Assembly (NCBI GenBank): GCA_017591395.1
Contig: WEDG01003255.1
Location: forward strand, 62,001-126,000
Source of the DNA: Schistocephalus solidus
Taxonomy: Eukaryota; Platyhelminthes; Cestoda; Diphyllobothriidea; Diphyllobothriidae
Length of the DNA stretch: 64,000 nucleotides
Reading direction: 5' to 3'
Shown here piece after piece: positions 35,680-48,297 of this stretch; the stretch's first letter is position 1, and each line of letters opens with the position of its first letter. The notes beneath the pieces were generated by a model. That model searched no databases and had not been told where the DNA came from. It saw only the letters and a program-made list of their open reading frames with translations. The translations under genes were made by a program, and so were the position numbers.

Positions 35680-37090
35680 CTACTAATAGAGAACGCATTC
35701 GGGAGTTTTGTTTGATATTTCACGAGATTAACCACTGACTGCAATGTTTCAGTTGCATCCTTACCTTTCAGTGTCGTTGAAGGATGCGCTTAGTTTTAGA
35801 ATAGGGGTTCTGTGGCAGTGTCTCCTGTGCTAGCAAACGCACACCCTCTCAACCGGCCGCCACTGCTAGACAGCACTGAATTCCCTTGAGTGGTTGTTCA
35901 CGCCTATCGCCTATTGTGTAACCGCCACACAGCGACTCCGCCCACATATTGGTCCATCAGTAGCACGACTAAATGCAACCCTAGTGGTCATTGCCGTTCG
36001 GCGCGCGCTATCAGTCAGTTCCCTCAGCCTTGTCTGGGGACACAGACCATTTTAGTCCATCCAGCCTTTAAGTAGCATAACTTACTCCCTAGATTTTACA
36101 TCATTTCGCGTTTATGTAGAGAACTGCGAAACTCGTTTGATAAGGGAAAGTCTGCTGATCACACAAAGGGAGATTATTTATCATTTGAGACTGGCATCTG
36201 TACCAAAGAGCTCTTTGCATTTTTTCGGTGGCATAAAATGAAGCATTTTATTTATCAATCTCTCACCTATAGTTAACTTTGTGCATCAGCCAGCCTACGG
36301 CTCACATTTTAGTCAGATTTCGGGTAAAATATTTTTTGAGAGAGCCAAACTCTAGCATGCGGACACGCACATATCGGCCCACAGCATTAGGTGGGTGCTG
36401 TACCCGCAAGAGTTTCTTGCAACTTATAAAAATCCAACCATTTTCAGCATGCATTTGCAGTAAAATGGTTCCACTAGGGTGCATCGATGTGGATCCACTG
36501 ACAACTGGGGTGTTTTGTTTATTTGAGTCTCACGACCATGCATAAACAGTCGTTCGCCTTGCTCTCGGATAAACACCGGAGGTAAAGTTCACGAGTTTGA
36601 CTCAAGACACCGAGCGCGCATAAGCCCACGCCGAGGTATGCGCTTGTGACTTCGGCACCAAGTTCCGACAATAACCGGTGGTTTGATTCGTCTCCTTGTG
36701 GTCTTGATCGCAAAAAATACTATTGCTGAAGACGTCTTCTTTTCGATAAGAAACGGGGAGGCTTCCTAAACTGGAGCCTTAGTTTAAAATGGAACCTGAA
36801 TCGGCGTATAACATAGCTGCATGAGACCCAAATGGGAGTTAACTTAAATAAAGATGAGCTGTCTGATACTGAAACAAGGATGACGGTTCAATTGGGAAAT
36901 CTGGGGTCAGATCGGAAGCTAAACGGATTTGGATCGGAAACTGGGACATAAATAAATGTTTAGACCTCCAGTACTTATTTTTTTGTCATTTAGCAATGTT
37001 CAACAAATGAATCATTGTAAACGGGAGCGATAATGTCGCTGTTTCATTACAGATTTGGTCGGGCATTTTGACTGTGTCCTCCGGCAGTAG
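35680..37090. other. No gene seen
   Basis: Only short frames (the longest 88 codons, 36279-36545). No family or motif was recognised. Confidence 0.35.
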
Positions 37091-37222
37091 TGGGGTGCCC
37101 ATCGGTCACATGGCGGGATATACTAGTCCCGTTGTGCCCTGGGGCTACTTCTGGAGCCATGCCAGCAGCCCCACAGCAGCTAGTATCGTAGAGAGAATAA
37201 CATTGCCAATAAAAACAATGGA

Positions 37223-37267
37223 GACTGAAATGACCATTTCTGGCTTATTAAACGTCATCAGCTAGCC
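37223..37267 (-). ncRNA. Hammerhead motif, core intact, weak stem II
   Basis: On the minus strand, CUGAUGA and GAAA are perfect. Stem I is GGCUAG with UCAGUC and has one mismatch next to the cleavage site plus wobble pairs. Stem II CGUUU/AGCCA is poor. Stem III AUGGUCAU pairs partly, and AUU is kept. It is probably weakly active or inactive. Confidence 0.5.
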
Positions 37268-37511
37268 ATGGCGAATCCCAGGTATTATCCCCGAGGCTCG
37301 CTGTTGGTTATAATTCCAACATTCAACCTTGAAACCATGGGCTCGAGATGCTATTTTTTGTGATCGAGTATACTATCACTGGTAACGGGGCATTCACTTG
37401 TCGCGTTGCGGGGCATAATAATCACATCGTGCCCTGGAGATCGCTCTCCAGCTTCATCAGCAGGCACATAGTGGTCAGTTTCACAAATAGAATAAAATTA
37501 CCGGCAAAGGA

Positions 37512-37556
37512 GACTGGAATGGCCATTTCTGGCTTATTAGCCGTCATCAGCCAGTC
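37512..37556 (-). ncRNA. Hammerhead ribozyme motif, best copy
   Basis: On the minus strand, stem I GACUGG/CCAGUC is six perfect pairs. The core CUGAUGA and GAAA are perfect. Stem II GGCU-AAUA-AGCC is four perfect pairs, after one C-A mismatch. Stem III AUGGCCAU is a perfect palindrome able to pair between two copies. The cleavage triplet is AUU, directly before CCAGUC. It matches the type I topology at every required position except the usual G-C pair 10.1/11.1. Confidence 0.75.
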
Positions 37557-37794
37557 ATACCCAACCCCAGGTGTTGCAACTCCGTGTCCTCCAGGCAACA
37601 GTGCTCACAGTTGCTTTACCTACACGCATCATGAGAACAAACCAAAGGCCCAGGCATGGGTTTCACCGATTTTGTGGAGAAGCGTAACTCACTACTAGGA
37701 CCCCAAACCTTCCCAAGGGTTTTCTGGTATATACTCCAGTTTTCTATGTTGAGATGTTTAAGTTGCTCAGGAAGTAATGTGCAAATTTGAGAAA

Positions 37795-37965
37795 ATCTTG
37801 ACTGCCTGTCGGCTGAATGTGGATATTGGGTGGTTAGTTCACTAAGGCCGATGAATTTTAGCTCACATATTCATATCAGCTTTCGGACGGAACCTGAGAA
37901 GGTTTGCGTCAAAGAAATTAATTTGAGTTTGCACATTAAGTTATGAGGAAATTAAAAAGCTCAAT
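37795..37965 (+). repeat. R2 repeat, single diverged copy
   Basis: It shares 'tgactgcctgt', 'gatgaatttt', 'tttcggacggaacctgagaaggt' and 'gaaattaa' with 2985-3140 in the same order. Confidence 0.45.
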
Positions 37966-38374
37966 AGGCTCACTTTTTTCTTAATTGGAAGTAGAAACGT
38001 ACGATACTATCTTTTCCTAAATGCAACGACTGAATTCGCTGAATTAAAAATTCTGGAAGGGCTTCGTTAGCCATCTCGCGTGAATGTGCTGATAAGTTTG
38101 CTTTGGCTCAACATTTATGGTTTGTTTGGTAAAAAAGTGGGGGAACATGGAATGGAGGGGAAATTTTCGTATCCACATTCACTTTATTTGTTGATTTCAA
38201 TAATCTCAACTTCTACCGTTCAACGACGTAATATCCATACCAGCATGATCCCAGTCCGTTATCTATTTACAACACGTATGAAGAGCCTCAACGTGCTACT
38301 AACAGGGGTAATAAATGAAACGCCAGACACGCGTTTCCCCGCGTTTCTCCTATATCGTAAGCAGTAAAATAAAT

Positions 38375-38720
38375 AGATACTTAAATAGCATGATTTTTAT
38401 GCATTAATTTACGATGACCCTAAAAATTCAAATGTCTTCTTGCGTTCGTTGGGTAGGAAACTCCGCCTTTTTTGAAATGTAAATTGGAGAAATGGGTATA
38501 TTTAGATTTTAAAAGTTTTTCGATTCCGGAATAACTTCGAGCCGGATCTGCCGTTGCATTTGCGTTTAGGGTTTACTGTTCGCAGATTGTACACTTTCCA
38601 TGTGCAGGAAATCATATATCCCTTTATATAATTAAAAGAGATGATAGAGACGTCATGAAATTTCGCAGTCGATGTTGGATATGTTTTATACTTCGAAAGG
38701 AGTGACATTTTTCCAAAGAA
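38375..38720 (-). mobile_element. Fold-back element FB, reverse partial copy
   Basis: The block 'gagccggatctgccgttgcatttgcgtttagggttt' at 38539-38575 is the reverse complement of the interior of copy 3 (about 47806-47845). The tip 'acttaaatagcatgattttt' at 38380 matches the terminal repeat. The copy is truncated. Confidence 0.5.
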
Positions 38721-38849
38721 AACAGTACACCCATAAGGCCGTGGTGTAGAGTGGGAGGAAGGGGAGAGAATAAGGAATTTGAGCCGTGCCGGAGAAAATT
38801 TGATCTTCCCTAGTCAACTGGTCATGTGTGTATCACTGTGATTGGTTGG

Positions 38850-39235
38850 TGCCATGGCTTGAAATGATGTCAACTAACGGACTAACTCCACCCTCTCAGG
38901 CCTCATAGTCACACACAATAGAGCTTTCATAATTTGGCCCATATGGCACTTTAACACACGTGAACCCCCTGCCATCTCTAGAGACCAGGCGATGTGTGGC
39001 ACTCGTAAACGGGTTATATGTCTTAGTCTGCCACTGTGCCCGAGATGGCCCCGGTCCTCCTGACATTGTCTTGACAGCAGAGCCAAGAGAATGGGAAGGA
39101 GAGTATGGTAGATGCTACGCAAGTCCGCCTCACCTTAAATTAATTAACACCCAAGTCACTGGCGCTGCGCCCATACCCTGCGTGCACGTGGTGGACGACG
39201 TCGTTCGCGAGAGTAGAACTTTCGATTGACTGGTG
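38850..39235 (+). repeat. R3 dispersed repeat
   Basis: It begins 'ggtgccatggcttgaaatgatgtcaact' and carries 'catatggcactttaacac', 'ctgccactgtgcccgagatggcc', 'cacccaagtcactggcgctgcg' and 'gtggacgacgtcgttcg', in R3 order. Confidence 0.5.
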
Positions 39236-39764
39236 AGAAAGATGATCTTATGAAGGCCCACTTCCACGGGAGATCAGAACGCGAGAAGAGTTATTCATGT
39301 GGGGTGGGCACCTGGGGTAAATTAAAAGCCCGATTGGCCACTGCGGCAGCTAAGACTCAGTAATCTTGCGATTAAAGGTGTTCTCCCAGTTTTCACTACC
39401 GGTATGGAGAAATATCCTGAGAAGTTGGCGCCAGACGGTCACGCTCTAGCCACAAAGATGTTATTTTACTGCTGTTTGCATTTATTTAACGAGTTTTAAG
39501 TTCATTGGTTACTGCCGTGATTATGCAGGACACAGAGTATGTCAGCTGACAAATGCGAGCTACTTAAGGCGAAACCCCAAGTGATTAGTGATTCAGAAGT
39601 GCAGATGGCTGAACGACACTTTGTTTATATGACAAGTATAGCAGAATTCAGAAGCTGTTGTTTTAAATATGAAGCCACTTGCTTTCGTGTAATTCTCTAA
39701 GAGACTTGTATGTACCAGGCCTGACAATTGGTTAGTTAGACAGTCTAGTTCAATGAGGTCCGCC

Positions 39765-40140
39765 TTGTGCCCCGCAGCAACGGCGCGCAGGGACGGGGAC
39801 TTGTGCATGATTTAGTTTATACTGGTAGTATACTCACGTTGCATCTATCGCACTCTCTCCACTCTCATCCACCTGGCCCCTGTGTCAAGATAGTCAAAAG
39901 GACCGGAGATCTGATTGGAAACCAATTCCCAGGGTGGCCGGAACCGCCAATAAGTGTGCGGCTACACTTGGCTTGGATCCCACGGAATGGGAGTACCACA
40001 GAGGCCACAGTAAGAAGGCGCCATTGCAACATGACTGTCAGACCACCAGTCAGCCACTCCGCACAAACACACAAACTAGGCTGACTGTGAGGTAAGGATT
40101 ACCCCATCAGTTGACTACCTTCTAAGCTACGGCTTTTTAG
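39765..40140 (-). repeat. R3 dispersed repeat, reverse copy
   Basis: On the minus strand it reads through the R3 unit from 'aaaagccgtagcttagaagg' (about 40135) to 'caagtccccgtccctgcgcg' (about 39780). It faces the plus-strand copy at 38850, so the two form a widely spaced inverted pair. Confidence 0.6.
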
Positions 40141-40149
40141 CGCACCATG

Positions 40150-41880
40150 ACAAGCCTAGAAAAGAACCCACAGATTGAGTAGATGATGGTCCTGACGAAT
40201 CGATTATAAAGGTATTTAGGAGAATGCTTTGTGAGGAGAGCGTCAAGCTAGTCCTCCTACGTTACAGAGTTATTAGTTTTTTTCCAGATAGGGACTTGGA
40301 CACCTTCTATGACGATTTGATTTACCTGAATAAATCAGGTGGTAGGAAGGTAACTTCATCGCTGCAATAAGGATTTTCGAGCACATTCGCATCTGTCATT
40401 CGGGGCAGCAAAGATGTCAATGAAAGGTAAGGCCGTGAAAATAGAACTTGATCCTGTGCGTACACTAGAGACAAGAGCTTTTAACTTTCTTATCGTAACC
40501 CAAGTACGCCATTAAAACCAAACTAGAGTTTTAATAGCGTCGCTTTTGCTGGCGAAATATCGAGTCAGTCATGGCGCATTCTGTGTGAATTTCTTTCAAA
40601 CATAACTAACCTTGCGTTTAAAAGGCCGAAACAGAAGTGAAAAGTAAACAGTTACGGTTGAGTGGATACACCAACAAAAGATGCTACATCCCTACTGCTA
40701 GGTAACAGCGATTTTAGCGACCCAAGCGATTCGTGTCCCGTCCTATTCCACAAGGACTCTGGATAGTCGACGAGTTCCAGGACAGATGGACATAGAAAGT
40801 CCTCATGAAAGCTTCTGATCAGTTGGAGGAGCATGGGGTCACTCTGTAGAGAGGTTCCTAAACGCAGTCGCTCTTCAACCTCCCCTGCCTTGAAAATCAA
40901 TTGACAGTCGCTGCATAATACTGCTTCTCTTCATATTTTTGTGAGTCAGTACGCTAATTTGTGATAAGAGACGAAAGGAAACTAGATGATTCAGTGAGTT
41001 CCGCAGCTCCAACTACTTCTGCCGCTCGATTGCAGAATCAACGACTCAGAAACCACGCGGTTATCTCCGATACATGCAAATTCATGCTAATCAGTGCGTT
41101 TGCATCGGTTATATTTGCACACCAGGCGTACGCGCGCACGCATCATCTGCGTACGCCAGCGGAAAGCCACTATGCACCAATCAGATTCGTACTGGCAGCT
41201 TTTTTGCTCCCGTTGACTCAGCCGAGATGAGAACGGCTGTGGTGGCTGCAGGTTGCAGCCCCATGTCCGCGAACTTCCCGCGACTGCACTAACCCAATAG
41301 GTAGCTATCGCACGCGGGTGTACGCAGAGGCGGGCTTGGGTTGCATTGAGGAGCTTTTAGTACAGATGAAGGAGGTGTACGCATACCGCCAACCAATGTC
41401 CCCCCTCCACTCACCACCCCCCCCCCCCTCTGCAACAAAACGATCGCTTATGCACCCCAGGTCTCCAGGCTGTGACCAGCACCTTTTCGGGCCTGGGGCA
41501 GTAGATACTAAGGCTGACTCAACGGAAACCTGCGAGTGACTTATTAGCATGCAGACAGTAATGTTAACCCCATAACGTCCGCTCTAGTACTACACTACTT
41601 GTGGCCGTTCTCCACATCTTTACGCATACTTGGTCGAAGTCTTAAACAGGCACGTAACTGCGTTCACTTGACTCCGTATTGCAGGGCATGAGAATTTGGC
41701 CGCCCCCGTATTGGAGACGACCTTGCAGGAAAGTTTGGGGTAAGGATAAAAGTTAGGACACGGAACTAGGTATATCCAGCAACTTAGCACAAGGATTCTC
41801 TGGATAAATAATAGTACAGTATATTACCACCTGTGTAATAGAAATTTAACCTAACTGCTGACAATCGTTTCCAATTTGAA
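40150..41880. other. No gene seen; dyad and poly-C inside
   Basis: A perfect 9-bp inverted repeat (GGCGTACGC / GCGTACGCC, 15-nt loop) is at 41125-41157 and a 12-C run at 41417-41428. Frames are short. A TTAGGA-like piece near 41740-41775 resembles R4. Confidence 0.35.
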
Positions 41881-41885
41881 ACTGT

Positions 41886-42260
41886 GACTTAGGTGGGGTC
41901 GTTATACTGATGATCGGGCACAGTAATTCCGCTGACCGCTGAAAGTTTCCCATTGAGTTTCATGGCCCTTATAACTTCAACTACATTTTATTGAAAACAT
42001 GCGCAAAAATATTCTTTCTTACACTGCCTTGATAAAAAATTACGTTTTCTTTGAATTGTTTACTCGACGAAAGGCTATCATCCGGCATGACACTTCGAAG
42101 ACCGTGAAATTTTTATTGATATATGTCTGCGTATTAATACTGTTAATGGCGTATACGACATGGTCCATATTTATTGCAAAGGTTTCTAAGCCCTATACGA
42201 CATCCACTTGATAGCTTAGAGAAATTTATAGTATGCTTTACATGGAAGGTGCAAGCGCCA
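41886..42260 (+). mobile_element. Fold-back element FB, truncated left part
   Basis: 'acttaggtggggtcgttatactgat' matches the left tip of copy 1. 'gaaaacatgcgcaaaaatattctttctt' and 'gcgtatacgacatggtccata' match the interior of other copies. 'tttacatggaaggt' at about 42238 matches 47778. The right half is missing. Confidence 0.5.
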
Positions 42261-42269
42261 CTGCGGGAA

Positions 42270-45200
42270 AATCTGTTGCATCCATTCCATCTCTCACTCA
42301 CTACCCGATGGACTTGTGAAGTTATAGCTGCCCACTCTGACAGTAGCCAGCGCCCCCGCTCACGCATGGCGCCTTCGTCTGTCAAGCACTGCCTACGCGC
42401 GGTGACAAACTCCGCCAACACCCTGACGCCATTCTCTCTTTGCTGATTGGCCACGGCCAGACAAAGTTAAATCGGAGGCATTTTGGCTGTCAATTGCCTG
42501 GTGAGAGCGCTTGCGGTAACTGCTTGCTGAGATCCGTGTCTTCCTTGGTTTATTCTTTGGGAATGCTCGCGTTTGTGCCCAATGTAGACAAATTACTGAT
42601 GTCCCATGGAGGAATTACGGGCATTTTGGTGAAATTTTAAAAGTCGAACTTTGTGCTGCAGAGGTGAGCACCACCTCAAGTCGTTATTTTGCATTCAAAT
42701 AGGAAAATTTTTCTCTAGATAGGCATATTTGGAGAGACAAAGTTGACTCTATATAAGGGCAAGCATTCTTTCACGGTGTTCCGGTAGGCGTTACCGTACC
42801 CCTACTGTGAACAGCCAATAAAAATACAGCATAAAATAAATGCCCACGAAGGGGTGCCCGCTCGTCAAGTAGTCATCTTCTCCTGGGGACATGGTTGGCA
42901 GAGCAATATTCACCGATGCGATTTGTCCTTTGGAAGCAGCATCACAGGAAATTTTCCGAAACTCGTTTGACGATAACTGGAAGTTGGCGAAAACGTTCAT
43001 CCTGGACGGCATGAGGCCGCAAATAAAGCGGTTGAGCGTTCAGGTGTGAATGCGTCCACTGTGGCAAAAAGTTGTGAGGCATAGTGATTGGTTATTGTGT
43101 AAACCCTATTCAGGAGTGTGAGATTATCGGTGGCATCGATGAAGAGAAAAACGGTCCAGTCAACGATGGGCAACTGGGTAGATTTTATTTGGAGGAAACT
43201 ACCGGGGGATTATAAGAGGAAACTATTCCGTTAATTTTCTATGGAGTGAACAGCAAGTTGCACGATTATTTTCGAAAGTTGTCCTGTCCGCGTTTTTCCT
43301 GTCCAAAGATTCGCCCTTGACTCTACCTCGGATCGAGGTGATCCCTCCGAGTGAGAGAAGACCAGTTTGCGTACGTCAGCTAAGTAGGTGGATCATTCTC
43401 TCAAAATTGATTTACCAGTGCTGCAGCCAGACAACAAGAGTACGTCAATGCAGCACATCCTAAAAAAATCTGAGCAGTTTGCAGTTAATATCTGCTTACC
43501 TGTATATGATCAGTTGACGCTTGTGGACGATGTACCCGCTGGCTAGGAATATTGATTTTGCTATATATGGATGGATGTAACCTAATACTCCTTTAGCCTC
43601 CTCAATACATAGACCGAACAAATCGTTAGCGCAAGCTCTGAAGCCAGATTTTCACGGATTGGCTGGTAAATTAGCTGCACGATCTATGAGCTAGCGACAC
43701 AGATACATTTCTTGAAATAAAAGTACCTATGGTGCAAGTGTGTTCACCAATCAGGTTACAGTATCTGCTCCTCCCGGGGCACATTAGGGCTCAATCTAGA
43801 GCCCTCGCAAGCAGTCGCATAGCAACAAGCAAGAGTACAGCCAGGGATTACCGAGACCAGTATGGCCTTTTGGCTTCTTAGCCATCTTCAGACAACCGGA
43901 TCCAACCCATGGCATTTAGAATCCGATATTTGACTCCAGATTCCTCGGTCGAATTAACTGGCATGAAGTGAGGCAGGTCAGGGACATCATTATGTCTTCC
44001 GTTGACAAAGTATCCTTTGGCGGAGGTTCTTGTAGTCGTGGAGGACTGGTAAAGGATTTGGGCGATAGGCACAAACATGGAGGCAAAATACTAAACTGTC
44101 CATGGAACATTTTTGGCCCACAATTAATTTTAGGAGGGTGGTGGGTGATTGGTGGGAGTCTGGGTGAGAATATTGAGTGTTTTTTGAGGGGAAGGAGGGC
44201 ATATATCGGCTTGAGAAAGGGTTGGAGACTGGCGCGAGTAGAAAGGGTCAATCGATGAAAACGAAGGTGAGTGGCCATTTGGGCACATAAAATCCGTTTG
44301 TTTTATCCCCTTTGAAAGAAGAGAAAGACCTCCCTGAGGCCAGAGTGATTTGGGCTTCCAACTTAGTACGATAAAGTATTTGAAATGACAGGGCTTGTGA
44401 TGGCTCAAGCAGTGGTTGTATCTTGAGCTCCCCTATTATGAGGTCCAGCTCCGAGTAGCAGGATAATAAAGGAGTCACCAGAAGGAGGGGTCCTGTTACT
44501 CACAGAACCCCCAGTTGCTGTTTTGGGCAACAGTGGCCCCTGCCGAAGCCAGGCCGTGTGCTGACAGCGTAATGTCATACCTAAAAGAGTGTGAGACTAT
44601 GGTGGCAGAGGCCTCTTTTGGATTTGTGGAGCATGCTCGAGAGTTTGGTGTCCAATTCGTGTGTGCTGTGGTAGCCAACGGTTGGAATTTTAAAATGAGG
44701 GCCTGGGCTGGTTTGTCCATTGGGCTTCGCGCGTGAGCGCATGTTAAAGTTGGACAGACTGCAAGGCGAGTGTATCTGGAACGCTCGTTGGGATGGTGAA
44801 TGACCTTGACACAGAGGGTCCCTGAAAAGGCATCGCAAACATGGCCGTGCATTACAGGTACTTGTCAAGGGCCTATTGGCAAAAATATTTGAAATTGGAA
44901 AATTCAGGCTGTTTCTGAACAGCTCCATAAATTGAGAAGGGTTATTGCTAAGACTAGAGGAACTAGAATGGTCATCTTATGGCGTCGCCAGTCGTTTAAA
45001 CCCTGCCTCACCCCCGCACCCGCACCGGTAACACCTAGAGGACCTAAAACCGAATCTGGCTAGTTATTCGGCTTGAAGGTCTATTTGCGGATCTAACGGT
45101 TCGCATAGTTAGTTGCATTAGTGAAGATTGAAAACCACCTGGGTATAGTCATACAACATTTCGTGTAGCAACTATCAATCCATATACGACAGTGTACGAA

Positions 45201-47340
45201 TACCTTTGCTCCATCCAGCACGCATACCAGATCGATTAACTCAATTCTCACCCGGTTTCTAAGGTGTTGTCTACGCGACACACCTAGGTACATAAATGTG
45301 ACTACTGCCACCCGAAGGACACACCTTTGGCCAACTACGGACGTCTTTCCCACACCTAATTTCTATCTCTGCAACAACAGTAAACCCCGTTGGCTGATGT
45401 CTTTTGGATAGACTCTGGGGAGGACCCGATAGCTAGCTAGGACTGTGGACGAATGACGCATTTTCTGACCCAAGTTGTTAAAAAATGACGCCGCAAAATT
45501 AAGACATCTGTTGGTGGTTCAGTTCTGTCGCATAAAATCTTGGTCCACCTGCACGTGCTTGCGGTTGTGTACGCCTTAGTCTCTCGGAAAAAAGCCTCTC
45601 CAGGCATTAGGGTTGTTGACGACGGTTACATTAAATACCACCCAGTTCAACGTGGATCGTTAGGGCAGCTGCTGCTGTCTTCAAGTTCATGCACTCAGGC
45701 ACTCCTTTGTGTTTTAAAATGAGAGCAAAATGTCACGCATTAGTGACATCCGAAACACGAGGATCCTAAATCATTCAGTCCAGGCAGAAAAGGGTCTGAT
45801 CTGTCTCTGATGCTGGGTTCGAGTTGGAATCCGAAACGTCAGGCTAATAAAGCTCTTGTGCCAGCGATCGCATCTACTTCTTCTCAGAATAGGGTCTCAC
45901 TGGGGAAAACGGTTTCCCCGAATTAAATCTACCTATGGAAATCAAGAACAGCATTACTCTCGCCATTCCGCACTTGAAAGTGCCGCATTCTTGGGTAAGC
46001 CTATAGGTGCTCCTTGCTGAGCTGTTTCGAGTTCTGACATTGTACCTGTTTTTAAACATTTCTGGGCGACACCTCTACCTAGACTACGAGTAGCCGGCCT
46101 CCCGTTACGATGGCCCCAGCAGCAAGCCATCGGGCTAACACATCAGAGCTTCGACCACGTCCGTCCCATGTAACGAACCACCAATTAGATGGCCAGTGGT
46201 TGACTTAGTTGTCATGATCGCCTGTGTGCTGTTGTCGATCTCCGTCGGGCTATGCTGAGCGAATATGATCGCAACTTTAGTGTACCGAAAGCTGCCTGAA
46301 TGTGTGCGCTGGGTGGTAAATGTGGCCTCTTTATCGATTCGGAGGGAAACAATGCGATAACCCAGGTTCCCCGGTCCGGAGAACCCTACAATCTCCCAGG
46401 GCTAGCCCTCACGGCTGGTATGGGGCTAGTTTGGTGATGGGCTCAGTAGGCCCTGGAAGCGCAGTCCGCCCAGCAGTCACCTAGCGTGATTGGTGCAGGC
46501 TGTGCATCAGTCAGCCCGAAAGCAGAACCGCTAGTGCGGGACCAGTCAGAGACTTGTGCAATGTTTTCAGGATGGGGTGGGGGGAGGCCTTACCAACCGA
46601 ACCAATAGACAGGCATCTGCTGGCAGGGCTAAATTGTGCACATACACTTAGCGCAGGAAGCTTTCCCTCAGCTAATGGGCCAGATAATTTCGGAACGCAC
46701 TACAGGTCACTTTTGTTACCGCCCAAATGCGATATCAGTCGTCGGATCAAGAGGGTCAACCGAAAAGGCTCAGCTTACCTGAAGTTTGCACCTCGGTCCC
46801 TAAGTTAACGATCCGCTGTAAGACCGTTGACACACGCGTACTGCCAAAGCTGGCCCTAACATACCTTGACTTTAACTTTAACCCCATTTTTCCTGGAAGT
46901 TAGAGCAAAGTCACCTGGATTGCGGGAGTTCCTGGTCTCAGGTCCTCCCACCATAGGTTTCCTCCGTAGTAAGAGCAAGATTGGCAGGATAAATGCCGGA
47001 TACTCTAGGGTTCTCTATAAGTTTCTTTTTGAGTCAACAGTTACCCTTAGATTAGCGTTGTCTTCTGCAAGCTAGCTTGCTAAATAGATACGAAGTGTTT
47101 GACCGTCCGATCCGATGGCGTAAACACATCAAACAACTTTTTGTCGATCCTACACTAAACGAACCTCTTCAACTGCTGCCCTGGGACTATCTGATGTTAA
47201 AACAAATCGGATTTTGTACAAAGCTAGTCAGGCTGACTGTAGATCCATTTGCAAAAAGCAACAAAAGCAATAAATCTAAAATCGGTGTCCGATATTATGC
47301 AATTTTAACCAAAGTTTTAAAATTTGTTTTAGAGTAGCAA
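42270..47340. other. No gene supported; decayed HE and R4 fragments
   Basis: Frames at 43878-44930 are dense on both strands (up to 120 codons) but show no motif. Degenerate hammerhead fragments are at 43856-43897 and 44961-44993, an R4-like fragment is at 46855-46955, and a low-identity pair links 45811-45895 with 51131-51210. The frame at 47077-47337 has 86 codons without family resemblance. Confidence 0.3.
43856..43897 (-). repeat. Degenerate hammerhead fragment
   Basis: On the minus strand the core reads CUGAAGA (still CUGANGA) and stem II UGGCU-AAGA-AGCCA is perfect. G12 of the GAAA box is lost and stem I is changed. Predicted inactive. Confidence 0.45.
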
Positions 47341-47344
47341 TGCT

Positions 47345-48172
47345 TACTTTAGTGGAATTTGAATATTTATTATATAGGAGCATAATCCCAAGATATTGCA
47401 GACAAAGCCGGAGGCCAGCTTTTGAACGAACGTCTTTTCGGCCTCCTGTAAGGACCTCAGTGGATAAAAAATGACTATTTACGCAGTGCGCATTATTTCT
47501 ATGGATTTTCGATGCCATTACAAATTCAAATAGATTTTATAGAAAAAAAATAGACAAAATTATTTCTTCTTGTACTTATTCCATGTGAACTCATGTCTCC
47601 TTCGAGCTTTATATCAATATATCTAATTTAAAATTTTTAAGACTGTACAATGTCCACTTAGATCGCAGCTGTGCATTTAGTAATGCCCTCAGTGAATGAT
47701 ACAACACAGTCAACACCCATTGCGAAATAGAGCTATATGTTATCTTCTGAATGATATACAGGAAGGTATGATATTCCTTACATGGAAGGTAGCTAGCTTG
47801 TAGCCTGAAAACCCTAAACGCAAATAGAAAGGCAGATCAGGCTCAAAATTATTCGAGAATCAGAAGAACTTTTTTGAAACCTAAACATACACTTCCTTTA
47901 AGTATTAACGTCGAAGAAGACAATATTTTATATAAAATGAGTACAAGACAGCATATGGTTGCTTATTTTTTATATAACGTAGATTTGAATTTGTAAGAGT
48001 ATCGAAAATCGATAGAAAAAAATGCACAATACTTAGGCAGCCACTTTTTTTTTATCAAGTGATGTTTTTCAGGAGGTCAAAAAGACTTTCGTTCAAATGC
48101 GGGCATCCTGATGTATGTGAAATATCTTAGGATGGTGCACAAAGCTAGTAAATATTACAATTCCACTTAAGT
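47345..48172 (+). mobile_element. Fold-back element FB, copy 3 (best preserved)
   Basis: The terminal inverted repeats are about 200 bp each. The left arm 47345-47545 and the reverse complement of the right arm 47980-48172 share 'agtggaatt', 'aagatatt', 'tttgaacga..gtctttt', 'ctcctg', 'gattttcgat' and 'ttacaaattcaaat' in order. The single-copy interior is about 430 bp and has no open frame. Total length is about 828 bp. It is probably a non-autonomous fold-back or MITE-like DNA transposon; the autonomous partner is not in the window. Confidence 0.65.
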
Positions 48173-48272
48173 ATTCACTCCTCATCTGAAACACACATTA
48201 AAATTGTGATCAACATTGCATGAGATCTGTCACTGACTGCAATTTCCCAGTCCATGAGGGTTGTTCTATTGT

Positions 48273-48297
48273 AGAGAGAGAGAAAGAGAGAGAGACT
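48273..48297. repeat. Microsatellite (GA)n
   Basis: A GA run with one 'aaag' interruption. Confidence 0.8.

Larger units (their letters stand above)
37095..37600 (-). repeat. HE family, tandem dimer
   Basis: Two minus-strand units have hammerhead motifs 289 bp apart (37223 and 37512). The shared block 'gtgccctgg.g.t..t..ccagc' recurs at about 37130 and 37430, each ahead of a unit. Together with 4715-5215 this gives two independent head-to-tail dimers in one window. Confidence 0.65.
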
